Assembly: GCA_945862125.1 (NCBI GenBank)
Contig: CAMAYC010000044.1
Location: 1-34,575, forward strand
Direction of reading: 5' to 3'
Source of the DNA: Reyranella massiliensis 521
GTDB taxonomy: Bacteria; Pseudomonadota; Alphaproteobacteria; Reyranellales; Reyranellaceae
DNA length: 34,575 nt
In this document: one piece after another, positions 1-7,167 of the stretch
Numbering within the stretch: position 1 is the stretch's first letter
Layout: the number at the start of each line of letters is the position of its first letter
Program-made: the position numbers and the translations under genes
The notes under the pieces: model-generated
The model's database searches: none
What the model was told of the DNA's origin: nothing
What the model saw: only the letters and a program-made list of their open reading frames with translations

Positions 1-189
1 GGGAATGAAGCCGCGATAGGGGAAGGGCGAGGCGTTGAAGGCCACCAGCTGGGTCTTCGCCTCCTTCGGCGGCGGTGGCGGCGACTTCTTCGCGGCAGGC
101 TTCACCGCCTGCTTGCGGGCCTTGCCCTGGGCGTGCGCGGCCGTCGGCATCAGGAACACCCCGGCCAGCAGCAACGCCCGGCGTTTCAC
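1..189 (-). CDS. Secreted protein, N-terminal part only (cut by window edge)
   Basis: Only the first 63 codons lie in the window. The product begins MKRRALLLAGVFLMPTAAHA, a clear signal peptide with a likely cleavage site after AHA. A Lys/Pro/Ala-rich linker follows (about residues 22-45, with a run of five prolines), then the start of a folded domain with the motif SPFPYRG. The start is GTG at 189-187, and its GTGA overlaps the TGA stop of the upstream membrane protein, so the two are probably translationally coupled. The SPFPY-type beginning reminds me of a family of secreted alphaproteobacterial alpha/beta hydrolases, but the catalytic part is outside the window, so the function is open. 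It is probably the third gene of the leftward operon that begins with the exported methyltransferase. Confidence 0.7.
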   Translation of the reverse strand, partial: MKRRALLLAGVFLMPTAAHAQGKARKQAVKPAAKKSPPPPPKEAKTQLVAFNASPFPYRGFIP

Positions 190-2861
190 GCCGCCCCGAG
201 ATTTGTCCCAATTGGCCGCCCCTTTTCGAGCGGCATCAGGACGGAGAAGAAGGCGGGCAGTGCGACCAGGTAAGCAAAGGCGCCGACCAGCACGACGGCC
301 GGCAGGCCGAAGCTGGTTGCCACGATCGGCACCAGCGCGGCGCCGATCACCGAGAAGCAGCCGTTGATGCCCCAGGCCCACAGGAACATGTGGTCCTTGC
401 CGAGGCGGCCCAGCACCGTCATCGCCGTCGGCATGGGGAAGCCCATCAGGAAGGCCGGCGGGAACAGCAGCAGCATGCAGAGCGCGATGCGCAGCGCATA
501 GGGAAGCGTGCCGATCCAGTCGAGCGCATAGTCGATGGTGAAGGCGTAGAGCGTCAGGATCGCGAAGATGGCGAGGAAGATCTTGGGCATGAAGGTGCGC
601 GCCCGGTCGAGGTAGCGTTCCGAGAAGAAGCTGCCGCAGCCCGAGAAGACCAGCATGCCGGTGATCAGCACCGAGGCCGATACCGTGGCGTTGGAAAGCG
701 CCAGGATGAAGTGCGAGATCATGCCGACCTCGACGATGATGTAGCCGAGGCCGAGGCAGAGGAAATAGAGCATCGTGCCGGCCTTGCCGGGGTAGCGGCT
801 GAAGATCGTGCGCCAGCCGAAGATCACGGGGAGCAACACGAGGGTGAGCGCGAAGACCGTGGCGATGCCCAGCGTCGCCCACAGCAACAGGTAGCCCCAC
901 TCGTCCTGCACCAGTTCCAACCGGTCTGTGAACTTCAGCAGGTCACCTACCTTGATGTAGGCGGCGAAGTACGGCTGGTGGTTGGTCAGGATGCGGGTGT
1001 CGAAGACATAGTTGTCCGCGATTTCCTTCTGCCAGCCGCCGTTGATCAGATAGTGCCAGGCAAGGCGACCCAGCACCGTCGCCGGCACGATCGGCGCGGG
1101 TGGCGCGGCGTCGGCTTTGACTTCCGTCGTACCGGGCGCTCCCCCCGTCATTCCGGGCGGCGGCTTGTCGTTGGGTTCCTTCTCGGACGGCGCCGTCGGA
1201 TCGGCCTGCTCGCCCGCGAAGAAGAACTGGTCGCGATAGTCGGAGAGGATCTGCGGCAGCGTCGAGGTGTCCACCTTGAAGCCGGGATAGTAGATCTCGT
1301 CGAACGACATCGCCTTGGTGTGGGCGTTGAGCTCGGCCACTTCCTGGGGCGTAAAACCGTCGCGCTTGTAAAGCACGGTCGCGGTCGAGAGGTAGGACGA
1401 GACGACGTAGAATTTCTGTGCAACGTCCTTGCCGCCATCGACGTCGCGCGCCGCGGCCACCATCGTGGCGTAGAGCTTCAGCACCGACTTGGGCGGCTCT
1501 TCCTTGTTCCACATGGTGACCGACAGGATGCCGCCGGGGCTAAGCGCGCGCATGTAGGCGCTCATCGCCTCGCGCGTATAGGAATACTTCTCGACGATGG
1601 AGAAGCCGCCGGGGCTCGAAAGGCCGGCCGAATCGGCCAGCGACAGGTCGATGATGTCGTAGCGGTTCTTCGTACCCGCGACATAGAGGCGGCCGTCATA
1701 ATCGATGACCGTGACCTTGGGATTGTTCAGCACGTCGTTGGTGAAGTCGCGCAGACCCTTGTCCTCGCGGAAGGCCGTCAGCAGCGCGGGATTGCCTTCA
1801 GCCACCGTGACGTGCTTCGAGCCGGACTTCAGCGCCACCGCGGTCGAAATGCCGCCGCCGAACTGCACGACGAAGGTGTTGGGGTCCTTCTTCAGCAGGT
1901 AGGGGTAGAACATCGGCAGATACCGGAAATACGGCGTCTCGTCGGCCGGCAGGTCCTTGATGATGCCCGACGGCCCCTCGGAGTCGATGTAGAGGCCGAG
2001 ATAGGCGTTGGACGGCATCTTCGGGACATTGAAGGCCGCGTTGTCGGACTGGCCCGGCGCGAAATGCAGATAGGAGCTGGAATAGACTTCCAGATAACCG
2101 AACGGCGAGGCGCGCTCGTAGGTGCGCACCGCATCGGGAAACTTGCGGGCGTAGGACACGCCCTTGTAGTCGGACACTGCGAGCTTGGGGATGTGAAGCA
2201 GCGGCGGCGCCGCGTAGTGCACGACCGCCGACAGGACGGCGACTCCCACGATGACGGCGATGCCGCGCCGGTCGCTCATCGCCACGAACCAGAGAATACC
2301 ACCGGCCAGCCACAGGATCAGCGGCGCCATGATGAGATCGTCGGGCTTGAAGAGGTACATCGCGAGCAGCACGGACAGACCGCACAGGCCCGAGCCCACG
2401 AGATCGGCGAAGTAGACGCGGTTAAAGGTCTTCTGCGCTTTGAGGAAGACGACGCCGAGATAGAGCGCGCCCGCCAGGAACGGCATGAAATAGAGCACGA
2501 AGTTGGCGAGCAGCCGCCACTTCTGCATCGGGTCGGAGATCAGGAAGATGGCGTTGAACGGCACCTGCTGGGCGGCGAGGTTGCACACCACCATCAGCGG
2601 CCCGAAGGCCAGTAGCGCGCCCTTGACCGCGCCTTCCCAGTGCCGCTCGAACCAGCCCTTGCCGACGCACATGACGGCGCTGGTGAGGCCGAAGCCGAAC
2701 ATCGCGAGGCTCACGACCAGCGAGCCGAAGTGGGCCCAGCTGCCCACCGAGAACACCCGCATGATGCCGATCTGCAGCGCGATGATGCTGCCGGCGACCA
2801 GACCTACGGAAAGATAGAAGGAAAGAGACGGACGATTGTCGAGATCGACGGAGACGGTCAA
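186..2861 (-). CDS. Membrane protein with embedded spermidine-synthase-like domain
   Basis: A protein of 891 residues made of three parts. Seven hydrophobic helices occupy about residues 12-218, a soluble Rossmann-type domain about 225-650, and a second bundle of roughly six helices about 655-880. The soluble part resembles polyamine aminopropyltransferases: a glycine-rich loop GGGIST (335-340), an acidic residue after the second strand (E355) and a YDIID segment (401-405). The usual D-x-x-D-P catalytic motif is changed to D-x4-D (D405, D410), so aminopropyl transfer is not assured. A Pro-rich spacer (about 555-590) precedes the last soluble segment. By the positive-inside rule the basic loops after helices 2, 4 and 6 face the cytoplasm, which puts the soluble domain in the periplasm. 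It lies downstream of an exported methyltransferase and overlaps the next gene by 4 bases. Fused transporter/spermidine-synthase proteins are known; the substrate here is unknown. Confidence 0.85.
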   Translation of the reverse strand: MTVSVDLDNRPSLSFYLSVGLVAGSIIALQIGIMRVFSVGSWAHFGSLVVSLAMFGFGLTSAVMCVGKGWFERHWEGAVKGALLAFGPLMVVCNLAAQQVPFNAIFLISDPMQKWRLLANFVLYFMPFLAGALYLGVVFLKAQKTFNRVYFADLVGSGLCGLSVLLAMYLFKPDDLIMAPLILWLAGGILWFVAMSDRRGIAVIVGVAVLSAVVHYAAPPLLHIPKLAVSDYKGVSYARKFPDAVRTYERASPFGYLEVYSSSYLHFAPGQSDNAAFNVPKMPSNAYLGLYIDSEGPSGIIKDLPADETPYFRYLPMFYPYLLKKDPNTFVVQFGGGISTAVALKSGSKHVTVAEGNPALLTAFREDKGLRDFTNDVLNNPKVTVIDYDGRLYVAGTKNRYDIIDLSLADSAGLSSPGGFSIVEKYSYTREAMSAYMRALSPGGILSVTMWNKEEPPKSVLKLYATMVAAARDVDGGKDVAQKFYVVSSYLSTATVLYKRDGFTPQEVAELNAHTKAMSFDEIYYPGFKVDTSTLPQILSDYRDQFFFAGEQADPTAPSEKEPNDKPPPGMTGGAPGTTEVKADAAPPAPIVPATVLGRLAWHYLINGGWQKEIADNYVFDTRILTNHQPYFAAYIKVGDLLKFTDRLELVQDEWGYLLLWATLGIATVFALTLVLLPVIFGWRTIFSRYPGKAGTMLYFLCLGLGYIIVEVGMISHFILALSNATVSASVLITGMLVFSGCGSFFSERYLDRARTFMPKIFLAIFAILTLYAFTIDYALDWIGTLPYALRIALCMLLLFPPAFLMGFPMPTAMTVLGRLGKDHMFLWAWGINGCFSVIGAALVPIVATSFGLPAVVLVGAFAYLVALPAFFSVLMPLEKGRPIGTNLGAA

Positions 2862-2913
2862 AGGGGGAGGCTCCGTGGTTTAGTTTGTTGTTGGGCCGTC
2901 GTTGCGGCCGATC

Positions 2914-2937
2914 AGGGCCGCGCTTTCGCGCGGCCCT
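2914..2937 (-). terminator. Perfect 10-bp hairpin with GAAA loop after the methyltransferase gene
   Basis: Two perfect 10-base arms (2914-2923 and 2928-2937) enclose a four-base loop. Read as leftward RNA the loop is GAAA, a GNRA tetraloop closed by C-G, which is unusually stable. It lies 20 bases past the stop of the methyltransferase gene and about 50 bases before the start of the membrane protein. No U-run follows, so it may be a partial terminator, or a 3'-end stabiliser that sets the ratio of the two genes, rather than a full intrinsic terminator. Confidence 0.5.
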
Positions 2938-2957
2938 GTCGCGTAGTCGTGTCGACG

Positions 2958-3827
2958 TCAGCGGTTGTGCGTGCCCGCGATCTTGTCGCCCTCGAGCTTG
3001 GTGAAGGGCACGAACGGCACGATCTTGCCGCCGTAGATGTCCTCGCGGCTCGTGGTGATGGAACCGTCGGCGCCCTGGGTCTTGGAGACCTTGAGCACGC
3101 GTTGCGCGCCCGGCGGGCCGACCGGAATGACCATGAGGCCGCCGGTCTTGAGCTGTTGCAGGAGCGGCGGCGGCACGTGATCGATGCCGCAGGTCACGAT
3201 GATCTTGTCGAACGGACCCGCCTCTTCCCAGCCGTAGTAGCCGTCGGAGTTCTTGGTCTTGATGTGCTTGTACTCGGTGTAGCCCTTGTCGATCAGCTTG
3301 TCGTACAGCGCGCGCGTGCGCTGGGCGAGCGGGGCGATGATCTCGATCGTGTAGGCGTTCTCGGTGAGGTTCGCGATATAGGCCGACTGCACGCCGGAGC
3401 CGGTACCGATCTCCAGCACCTTCTCGCCGCGCTTGACGTCGATGACGTTGGTCATGCGGCCCTGGAGGTGGGGGCCGGACATCGTCACGCCGTAGCCGAT
3501 ATCGAGGAAGTTGTGCTCGTAGGCGCGCTTGTAGATCGCCGGATTGACCGAGGCGAATTCTTCACGCGGCGTCAGGAGGAAGGCGCGGATGGTGGTCGCG
3601 CCCCAGATGTCCTTGTTCTTGAGCAGCGCCTGGAAGCGATCCCAGCGCTGGCCGAGGAACACGGGATCCTCGCCGCGGGCCTTGCCCCAGGCGATGAAAT
3701 TGTCGCGCGTGTCGGTCGGCGGGTTGAGATCCCAGCTATAGGGCTTGATCGTCGCGGCAAATGCCGACGAGCCGAAACCGGCCGCGGCGAGCGCCGCTGT
3801 ACCGGAGACGAAAGTGCGCCTCTTCAA
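2958..3827 (-). CDS. Exported protein-L-isoaspartate O-methyltransferase-like protein
   Basis: 289 residues. The fold and motifs are those of isoaspartyl methyltransferases (PCMT), which use S-adenosylmethionine to methylate damaged aspartyl residues: YGVTMSGP (112-119, matching the family's GQTIS-P segment), SAM loop LEIGTGSG (138-145), acidic residue E162, DGYYGW (195-200) and PFDKIIVT (205-212). The N-terminus, MKRRTFVSGTAALAAAGFG, is a signal peptide with a twin-arginine character and a likely AFA-A cleavage near residue 25. PCMT enzymes are normally cytosolic, so export is odd. The start is TTG (3827-3825), supported by a perfect AAGGAGGA ribosome-binding site six or seven bases upstream; no ATG fits. 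It is the first gene of a leftward operon with the spermidine-synthase-like membrane protein. The family call is firm; activity outside the cytoplasm is inference. Confidence 0.88.
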   Translation of the reverse strand: MKRRTFVSGTAALAAAGFGSSAFAATIKPYSWDLNPPTDTRDNFIAWGKARGEDPVFLGQRWDRFQALLKNKDIWGATTIRAFLLTPREEFASVNPAIYKRAYEHNFLDIGYGVTMSGPHLQGRMTNVIDVKRGEKVLEIGTGSGVQSAYIANLTENAYTIEIIAPLAQRTRALYDKLIDKGYTEYKHIKTKNSDGYYGWEEAGPFDKIIVTCGIDHVPPPLLQQLKTGGLMVIPVGPPGAQRVLKVSKTQGADGSITTSREDIYGGKIVPFVPFTKLEGDKIAGTHNR

Positions 3828-3993
3828 GATAGTCCTCCTTGGCGCGGACCCCGTGAGAGGGGGGCGAACCGGCCGGAAGAGCCCGGCGATTCGGGGGCGA
3901 CCGCACAGCGACTAGATACGGGAATTGTGGCGGATTTGCCAGTGGGCGCGTGGTACGGCTCGCCGCAATGACGTTGAAAACCGTGAGGAAACA

Positions 3994-4998
3994 ATGATCC
4001 GCCGTCTTTCCCGCCGCGCCACCCTGGGCGCCGCCGCCGCCCTGCCCGCCGCTGCCTTGCTGCCTCGCGGTCTGGCCGCCCAGTCGGCCTGGAAACCCAC
4101 CCAGGGCGTCAAGATCGTCGTTCCGGCGGCCCCCGGCGGCACCACCGACATCGTGGCCCGCCTGCTGGCCGCCCATCTCCAGCAGGCCTGGGGCCAGTCC
4201 TGCGTCGTCGACAACAAGTCGGGCGCCGGCGGCGTCATCGGCTCCAACGAAGTGGTCAAGTCGGCCCCCGACGGAAATACGGTCCTGATGGGTAACATCG
4301 GGCCGCAGTCGATCGCCTACTCGCTTTACCGCAACATGCCCTATACGCCGGCGAGCCTGGCCCCGGTGTCCTGCGTCATCACCGCGCCCAACGTCCTGGT
4401 GGTCCACCCCTCGGTGCCGGCCAAGACCGTGCCGGAGTTCGTCGCCTGGCTGAAGAAGGAGGACGGCAAGGTCTCCTATGCCTCGTCGGGCACCGGCCAG
4501 TCGCCGCACCTGTCGGCCGCCTGGTTCCTGCAGCTCACCGGCACCAAGGCCACGCATGTGCCCTATCGCGGCGCGGCACCGGCGCTGAACGACCTGGTGG
4601 CGGGCGTCACGAGCTTCTTCTTCGACAACCTGACCACAGCGATCGAGTTCGTGCGCGCCGGCAAGCTACGTGCGCTGGGACTCACCTCCAAGGAGCGCAA
4701 CCCGATGGTGCCCGACCTGGTCCCGATCCGCGAGACCATGCCCGAGCTCGCGCCGTTCGACGTCTCGACCTGGTTCGGCGTGTTCCTGCCGGCCAACACG
4801 CCACGGCCGATCGTCGATTCGCTCAACGCCCAGATGAAGGCGTGGCTCGACGACGCCAAGACGAAGGAGCGATTCATGCAGATGGCGGGTTTCCCCGCCT
4901 ACGGCACACCCGAGCAGTTCAACACCTTCGTCAACGCGCAGATCGCGCAGTGGAAGGGCGTGATCGACAAGGAAGGGCTGAAGCTCGACGCGAATTAA
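3994..4998 (+). CDS. Bug/TctC-family periplasmic solute-binding protein
   Basis: 334 residues. The N-terminus carries an arginine-rich signal peptide (MIRRLSRRATLGAAAALPAA..., likely cleaved after LAAQ or close by) with a twin-arginine look. The mature part begins with the typical Bug pattern: KIVVPAAPGGTTDIVARLL, then DNKSGAGGVIGSNEV, and later YASSGTGQSPHLSA and HVPYRGAAPALNDL, the loops that hold a carboxylate ligand in this family. These proteins bind organic acids for tripartite tricarboxylate transporters. No tctA or tctB membrane partner is nearby, so this is one of the many orphan members. I start it at ATG 3994, preceded by GAGGAA, because the in-frame upstream extension has no signal-peptide logic. 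It diverges from the methyltransferase operon and ends at a shared hairpin. The ligand is unknown. Confidence 0.92.
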   Translation: MIRRLSRRATLGAAAALPAAALLPRGLAAQSAWKPTQGVKIVVPAAPGGTTDIVARLLAAHLQQAWGQSCVVDNKSGAGGVIGSNEVVKSAPDGNTVLMGNIGPQSIAYSLYRNMPYTPASLAPVSCVITAPNVLVVHPSVPAKTVPEFVAWLKKEDGKVSYASSGTGQSPHLSAAWFLQLTGTKATHVPYRGAAPALNDLVAGVTSFFFDNLTTAIEFVRAGKLRALGLTSKERNPMVPDLVPIRETMPELAPFDVSTWFGVFLPANTPRPIVDSLNAQMKAWLDDAKTKERFMQMAGFPAYGTPEQFNTFVNAQIAQWKGVIDKEGLKLDAN

Positions 4999-5003
4999 GT
5001 CAG

Positions 5004-5033
5004 CGGACCGCGGGCCTCCAGGCCCGCGGTCCG
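5004..5033. terminator. Bidirectional hairpin between convergent genes
   Basis: A perfect 14-base inverted repeat (5004-5017 with 5020-5033) sits 5 bases after the stop of the Bug protein and immediately before the convergent SDR stop codon. The nominal loop is two bases, so the innermost pairs must open. There is no long T-run on either side. Its position between two converging genes makes a shared terminator the natural reading. Confidence 0.65.
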
Positions 5034-5828
5034 TCACATGATCTGGTTCACGACGCCGCCGTCGACCCGCATCGCCGCGCCCGACGTTCCCGAGGCCACC
5101 TCACTGCAGAGATAGACGCCCAGCGCCGCCACCTCGTCCGCAGTGGTGAAGCGGCGGATCAGCGAAGTCGGCCGGTGGTCACGGAGGAACGCCGCCTCGA
5201 TCTCGGCCACCGTGACGCCCGCCGCCTTGGCGCGTTCGGCGCGCAGCCGGTCGGTCGTCTCGGTGTGGGTCGGGCCCGGCAACAGGGCGTTCACCGTTAC
5301 CCCCGTGCCGGCGAGCTCCATGGCGAAGCCGTGGCTGACCGAGAGCTGGGCGGTCTTGGTCATGCCGTAGTGGATCATCTCGGGCGGGATATTGAGCGCC
5401 GATTCGCTCGACACGAAGAGCACGCGGCCCCAACCGCGCCTGGCCATGCCCGGCGCATAGTGGCGCGTGAAGCGGATGCCGCTCATGACATTGGTCTCGA
5501 AGAAGCGCCGCCATTCGGCGTCGTCGATCTCGAAGGCGGGCTTGCGGCCGTAGATGCCGAGGTTGTTCACCAGCACATCGAGGTCGGGCACGCGCCCGAA
5601 CACCGTGGCCGCGCCCTCGGCCGTGGCGCAGTCGGCGGCGATGCCGGTCGCCTTGGCCTCGGGCACCGAACCGCGCAGGCGCTTCAGCGCCGCGTCGACG
5701 CCCGCTTGCGTGCGCCCTGTCAGGACGACATGCGCGCCCTCGGCCGCAAGGCCCCTGGCGATGGCGTAGCCGATGCCGGCGGTCGAGCCGGTGACCAGTG
5801 CGTGCTTGCCGCCCAGACCCAGTTCCAT
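5034..5828 (-). CDS. Short-chain dehydrogenase/reductase (SDR)
   Basis: 264 residues, a classical-length SDR that uses NAD(P)H. The cofactor motif TGSTAGIG is at 13-20, NNLG at 88-91, the catalytic serine in VSSES (140-141) and the YxxxK pair at Y154 and K158 (YGMTK). The basic residue after the second strand (GRT, about 38-40) hints at NADP(H), though this is not decisive. Near the C-terminus are VNALLPGPT and the usual DGG motif. The gene starts 7 bases after the stop of the PaaK-like gene, so the two form an operon. The context of acyl activation and LIV-type uptake suggests a hydroxyacyl- or ketoacyl-type substrate, but nothing in the sequence fixes it. Confidence 0.9.
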   Translation of the reverse strand: MELGLGGKHALVTGSTAGIGYAIARGLAAEGAHVVLTGRTQAGVDAALKRLRGSVPEAKATGIAADCATAEGAATVFGRVPDLDVLVNNLGIYGRKPAFEIDDAEWRRFFETNVMSGIRFTRHYAPGMARRGWGRVLFVSSESALNIPPEMIHYGMTKTAQLSVSHGFAMELAGTGVTVNALLPGPTHTETTDRLRAERAKAAGVTVAEIEAAFLRDHRPTSLIRRFTTADEVAALGVYLCSEVASGTSGAAMRVDGGVVNQIM

Positions 5829-5835
5829 CGCACCC

Positions 5836-7071
5836 TCACGTATACTTGCGAACGTCGTCGATCACCTTGCCGTCGTTGGGCAGGCTGCCGGGCGGCGCGA
5901 ACTCGATCTTGCCGCCGACCTTGCAGACTGTGCGGACCGTGCCTTCCATCGCTTTCTCGAGATCGGGTGTCGGCTGCGCCGCCTCGACCCTGAGGGTCAT
6001 GACATCGGCCTGGTTCACCCAGTCGACCACCAGCCTGAGCCGGCCGAGGCCAGGATGCTTTTTGGCGATCTCGGCGACTTGCTCGGGATCGACGAACATG
6101 CCGCGCACCTTGGTGCGCTGGTCCGCACGCCCCATCCATCCTTTGATGCGCATGTTGGTGCGCCCGCACGGGCTCGGCCCCGCCAGTACCGCCGACATGT
6201 CGCCGGTGCCGAAGCGGATCAGCGGATAGGCGCGGTTGAAGGTGGTGACGACGACCTCGCCGACATCGCCCTCGGGCACAGGCTCGCCGGTGCCGGGACG
6301 CACGATCTCGACGATCACGCCCTCGTCGACCGTCATGCCTTCTATGGCTTCGGACTCGTAGGCGATAGTGCCAAGATCGGCCGTGCCATAGCTCTGCAAA
6401 CAGGTCATGCCCTTGTCGATGAACATCTGGCGCAGAGACGGCGGCAGCGCCTCGGCACCGACGAAGGCGTGTTTCAGCGAGGAAATGTCCTTGCCCAGCT
6501 CAGCCGCCTTCTCGATCAGGATCTTCAGGAACGACGGCGTGCCGACATAGCCCGAGGGCCTGATGGCGGCGATGGCGTCGAGCTGCAGCTCGGTATTGCC
6601 GACGCCGCCCGGCACCACGGCGCAGCCCAGCGCGCGCAACGCATGCTCCATCATCAGGCCGGCAGGCGTGAGGTGATAGGAGAAGGTATTGTAGACGATG
6701 TCGCCCGGCCGAAATCCCGCGGCATGCATGGCGCGGGCGCCGCGGAAATAGTCGGGCTCGTCGGTGTCGATCTCGAAGATCGGCCCGGGCGACATGAAGA
6801 CGTGGCGCACGCGGCTCATCGGCACGGCGATGAGACCGCCCATCGGCGGGTTCTTCTTCTGCACCTCGCCCAGCACCGACTTGCGCAACACCGGCAGCGC
6901 GGCGAGTGCCGTGCGCGAGGTGATCGCCGCCGGGTCGACGTCCTTCAGCCATGCGGCAAAGAACGGCGCATTGGCCTTGGCGTGGGCGATCTGCTGCGGC
7001 AGTGCCTGCATCAGCGCCTTTTCACGTTCGGCCTGGGAACGGGTCTCCAGCGTGTCGTAGTGCTTGGACAT
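5836..7071 (-). CDS. PaaK-like adenylate-forming protein with altered phosphate loop
   Basis: 411 residues related to phenylacetate-CoA ligases of the adenylate-forming superfamily. Recognisable parts are the GYVGTPSFLK segment (174-183), VGAEALPPSLR (204-214), SYGTADLG (227-234, where active ligases have YG-T-E), and RFGTGD (286-291) followed by a C-terminal subdomain with the GR-D-----RG pattern. The ATP phosphate loop, normally SSGTTG-P, is replaced here by MSPGPIFE (93-100), with no Ser/Thr-Gly-rich loop and no lysine. I believe similar SPGPI-type proteins exist beside other LIV clusters, so it may be a distinct subfamily rather than a broken gene; the frame is intact. GAGGAAAT precedes the ATG. 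It leads a two-gene operon with the SDR and diverges from the AhpD-like gene. Ligase activity is uncertain. Confidence 0.82.
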   Translation of the reverse strand: MSKHYDTLETRSQAEREKALMQALPQQIAHAKANAPFFAAWLKDVDPAAITSRTALAALPVLRKSVLGEVQKKNPPMGGLIAVPMSRVRHVFMSPGPIFEIDTDEPDYFRGARAMHAAGFRPGDIVYNTFSYHLTPAGLMMEHALRALGCAVVPGGVGNTELQLDAIAAIRPSGYVGTPSFLKILIEKAAELGKDISSLKHAFVGAEALPPSLRQMFIDKGMTCLQSYGTADLGTIAYESEAIEGMTVDEGVIVEIVRPGTGEPVPEGDVGEVVVTTFNRAYPLIRFGTGDMSAVLAGPSPCGRTNMRIKGWMGRADQRTKVRGMFVDPEQVAEIAKKHPGLGRLRLVVDWVNQADVMTLRVEAAQPTPDLEKAMEGTVRTVCKVGGKIEFAPPGSLPNDGKVIDDVRKYT

Positions 7072-7132
7072 GATTTCCTCGGTCTTTCCCCGACCGTAGA
7101 ACCCCGCTCCCCGCCTTGCAACGAAAAGGCAT

Positions 7133-7160
7133 CCATAATATCAGAGTACGAATATTATGG
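7133..7160. promoter_or_regulatory. AT-rich 9-bp inverted repeat, candidate operator
   Basis: CCATAATAT (7133-7141) and its exact reverse complement ATATTATGG (7152-7160) are separated by 10 bases. The element is strikingly AT-rich against the GC-rich surroundings. It lies in the 96-base gap between the divergent PaaK-like and AhpD-like genes. Its right end overlaps the GGAG ribosome-binding site (7159-7162) of the AhpD-like gene. It could bind a dimeric repressor controlling one or both genes, or fold in the mRNA and mask the ribosome site. Confidence 0.6.
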
Positions 7161-7167
7161 AGCCGTC

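Noticed and set aside
75-2615. Very long rightward open frame (846 codons) opposite the spermidine-synthase-like gene
   Set aside because: Composition is His/Arg/Asp/Glu noise typical of the antisense of GC-rich genes. The opposite strand has a coherent membrane protein with recognisable motifs.
3925-3993. Longer N-terminus for the Bug protein
   Set aside because: The extra 23 residues would place the signal peptide internally. ATG 3994 has GAGGAA upstream.
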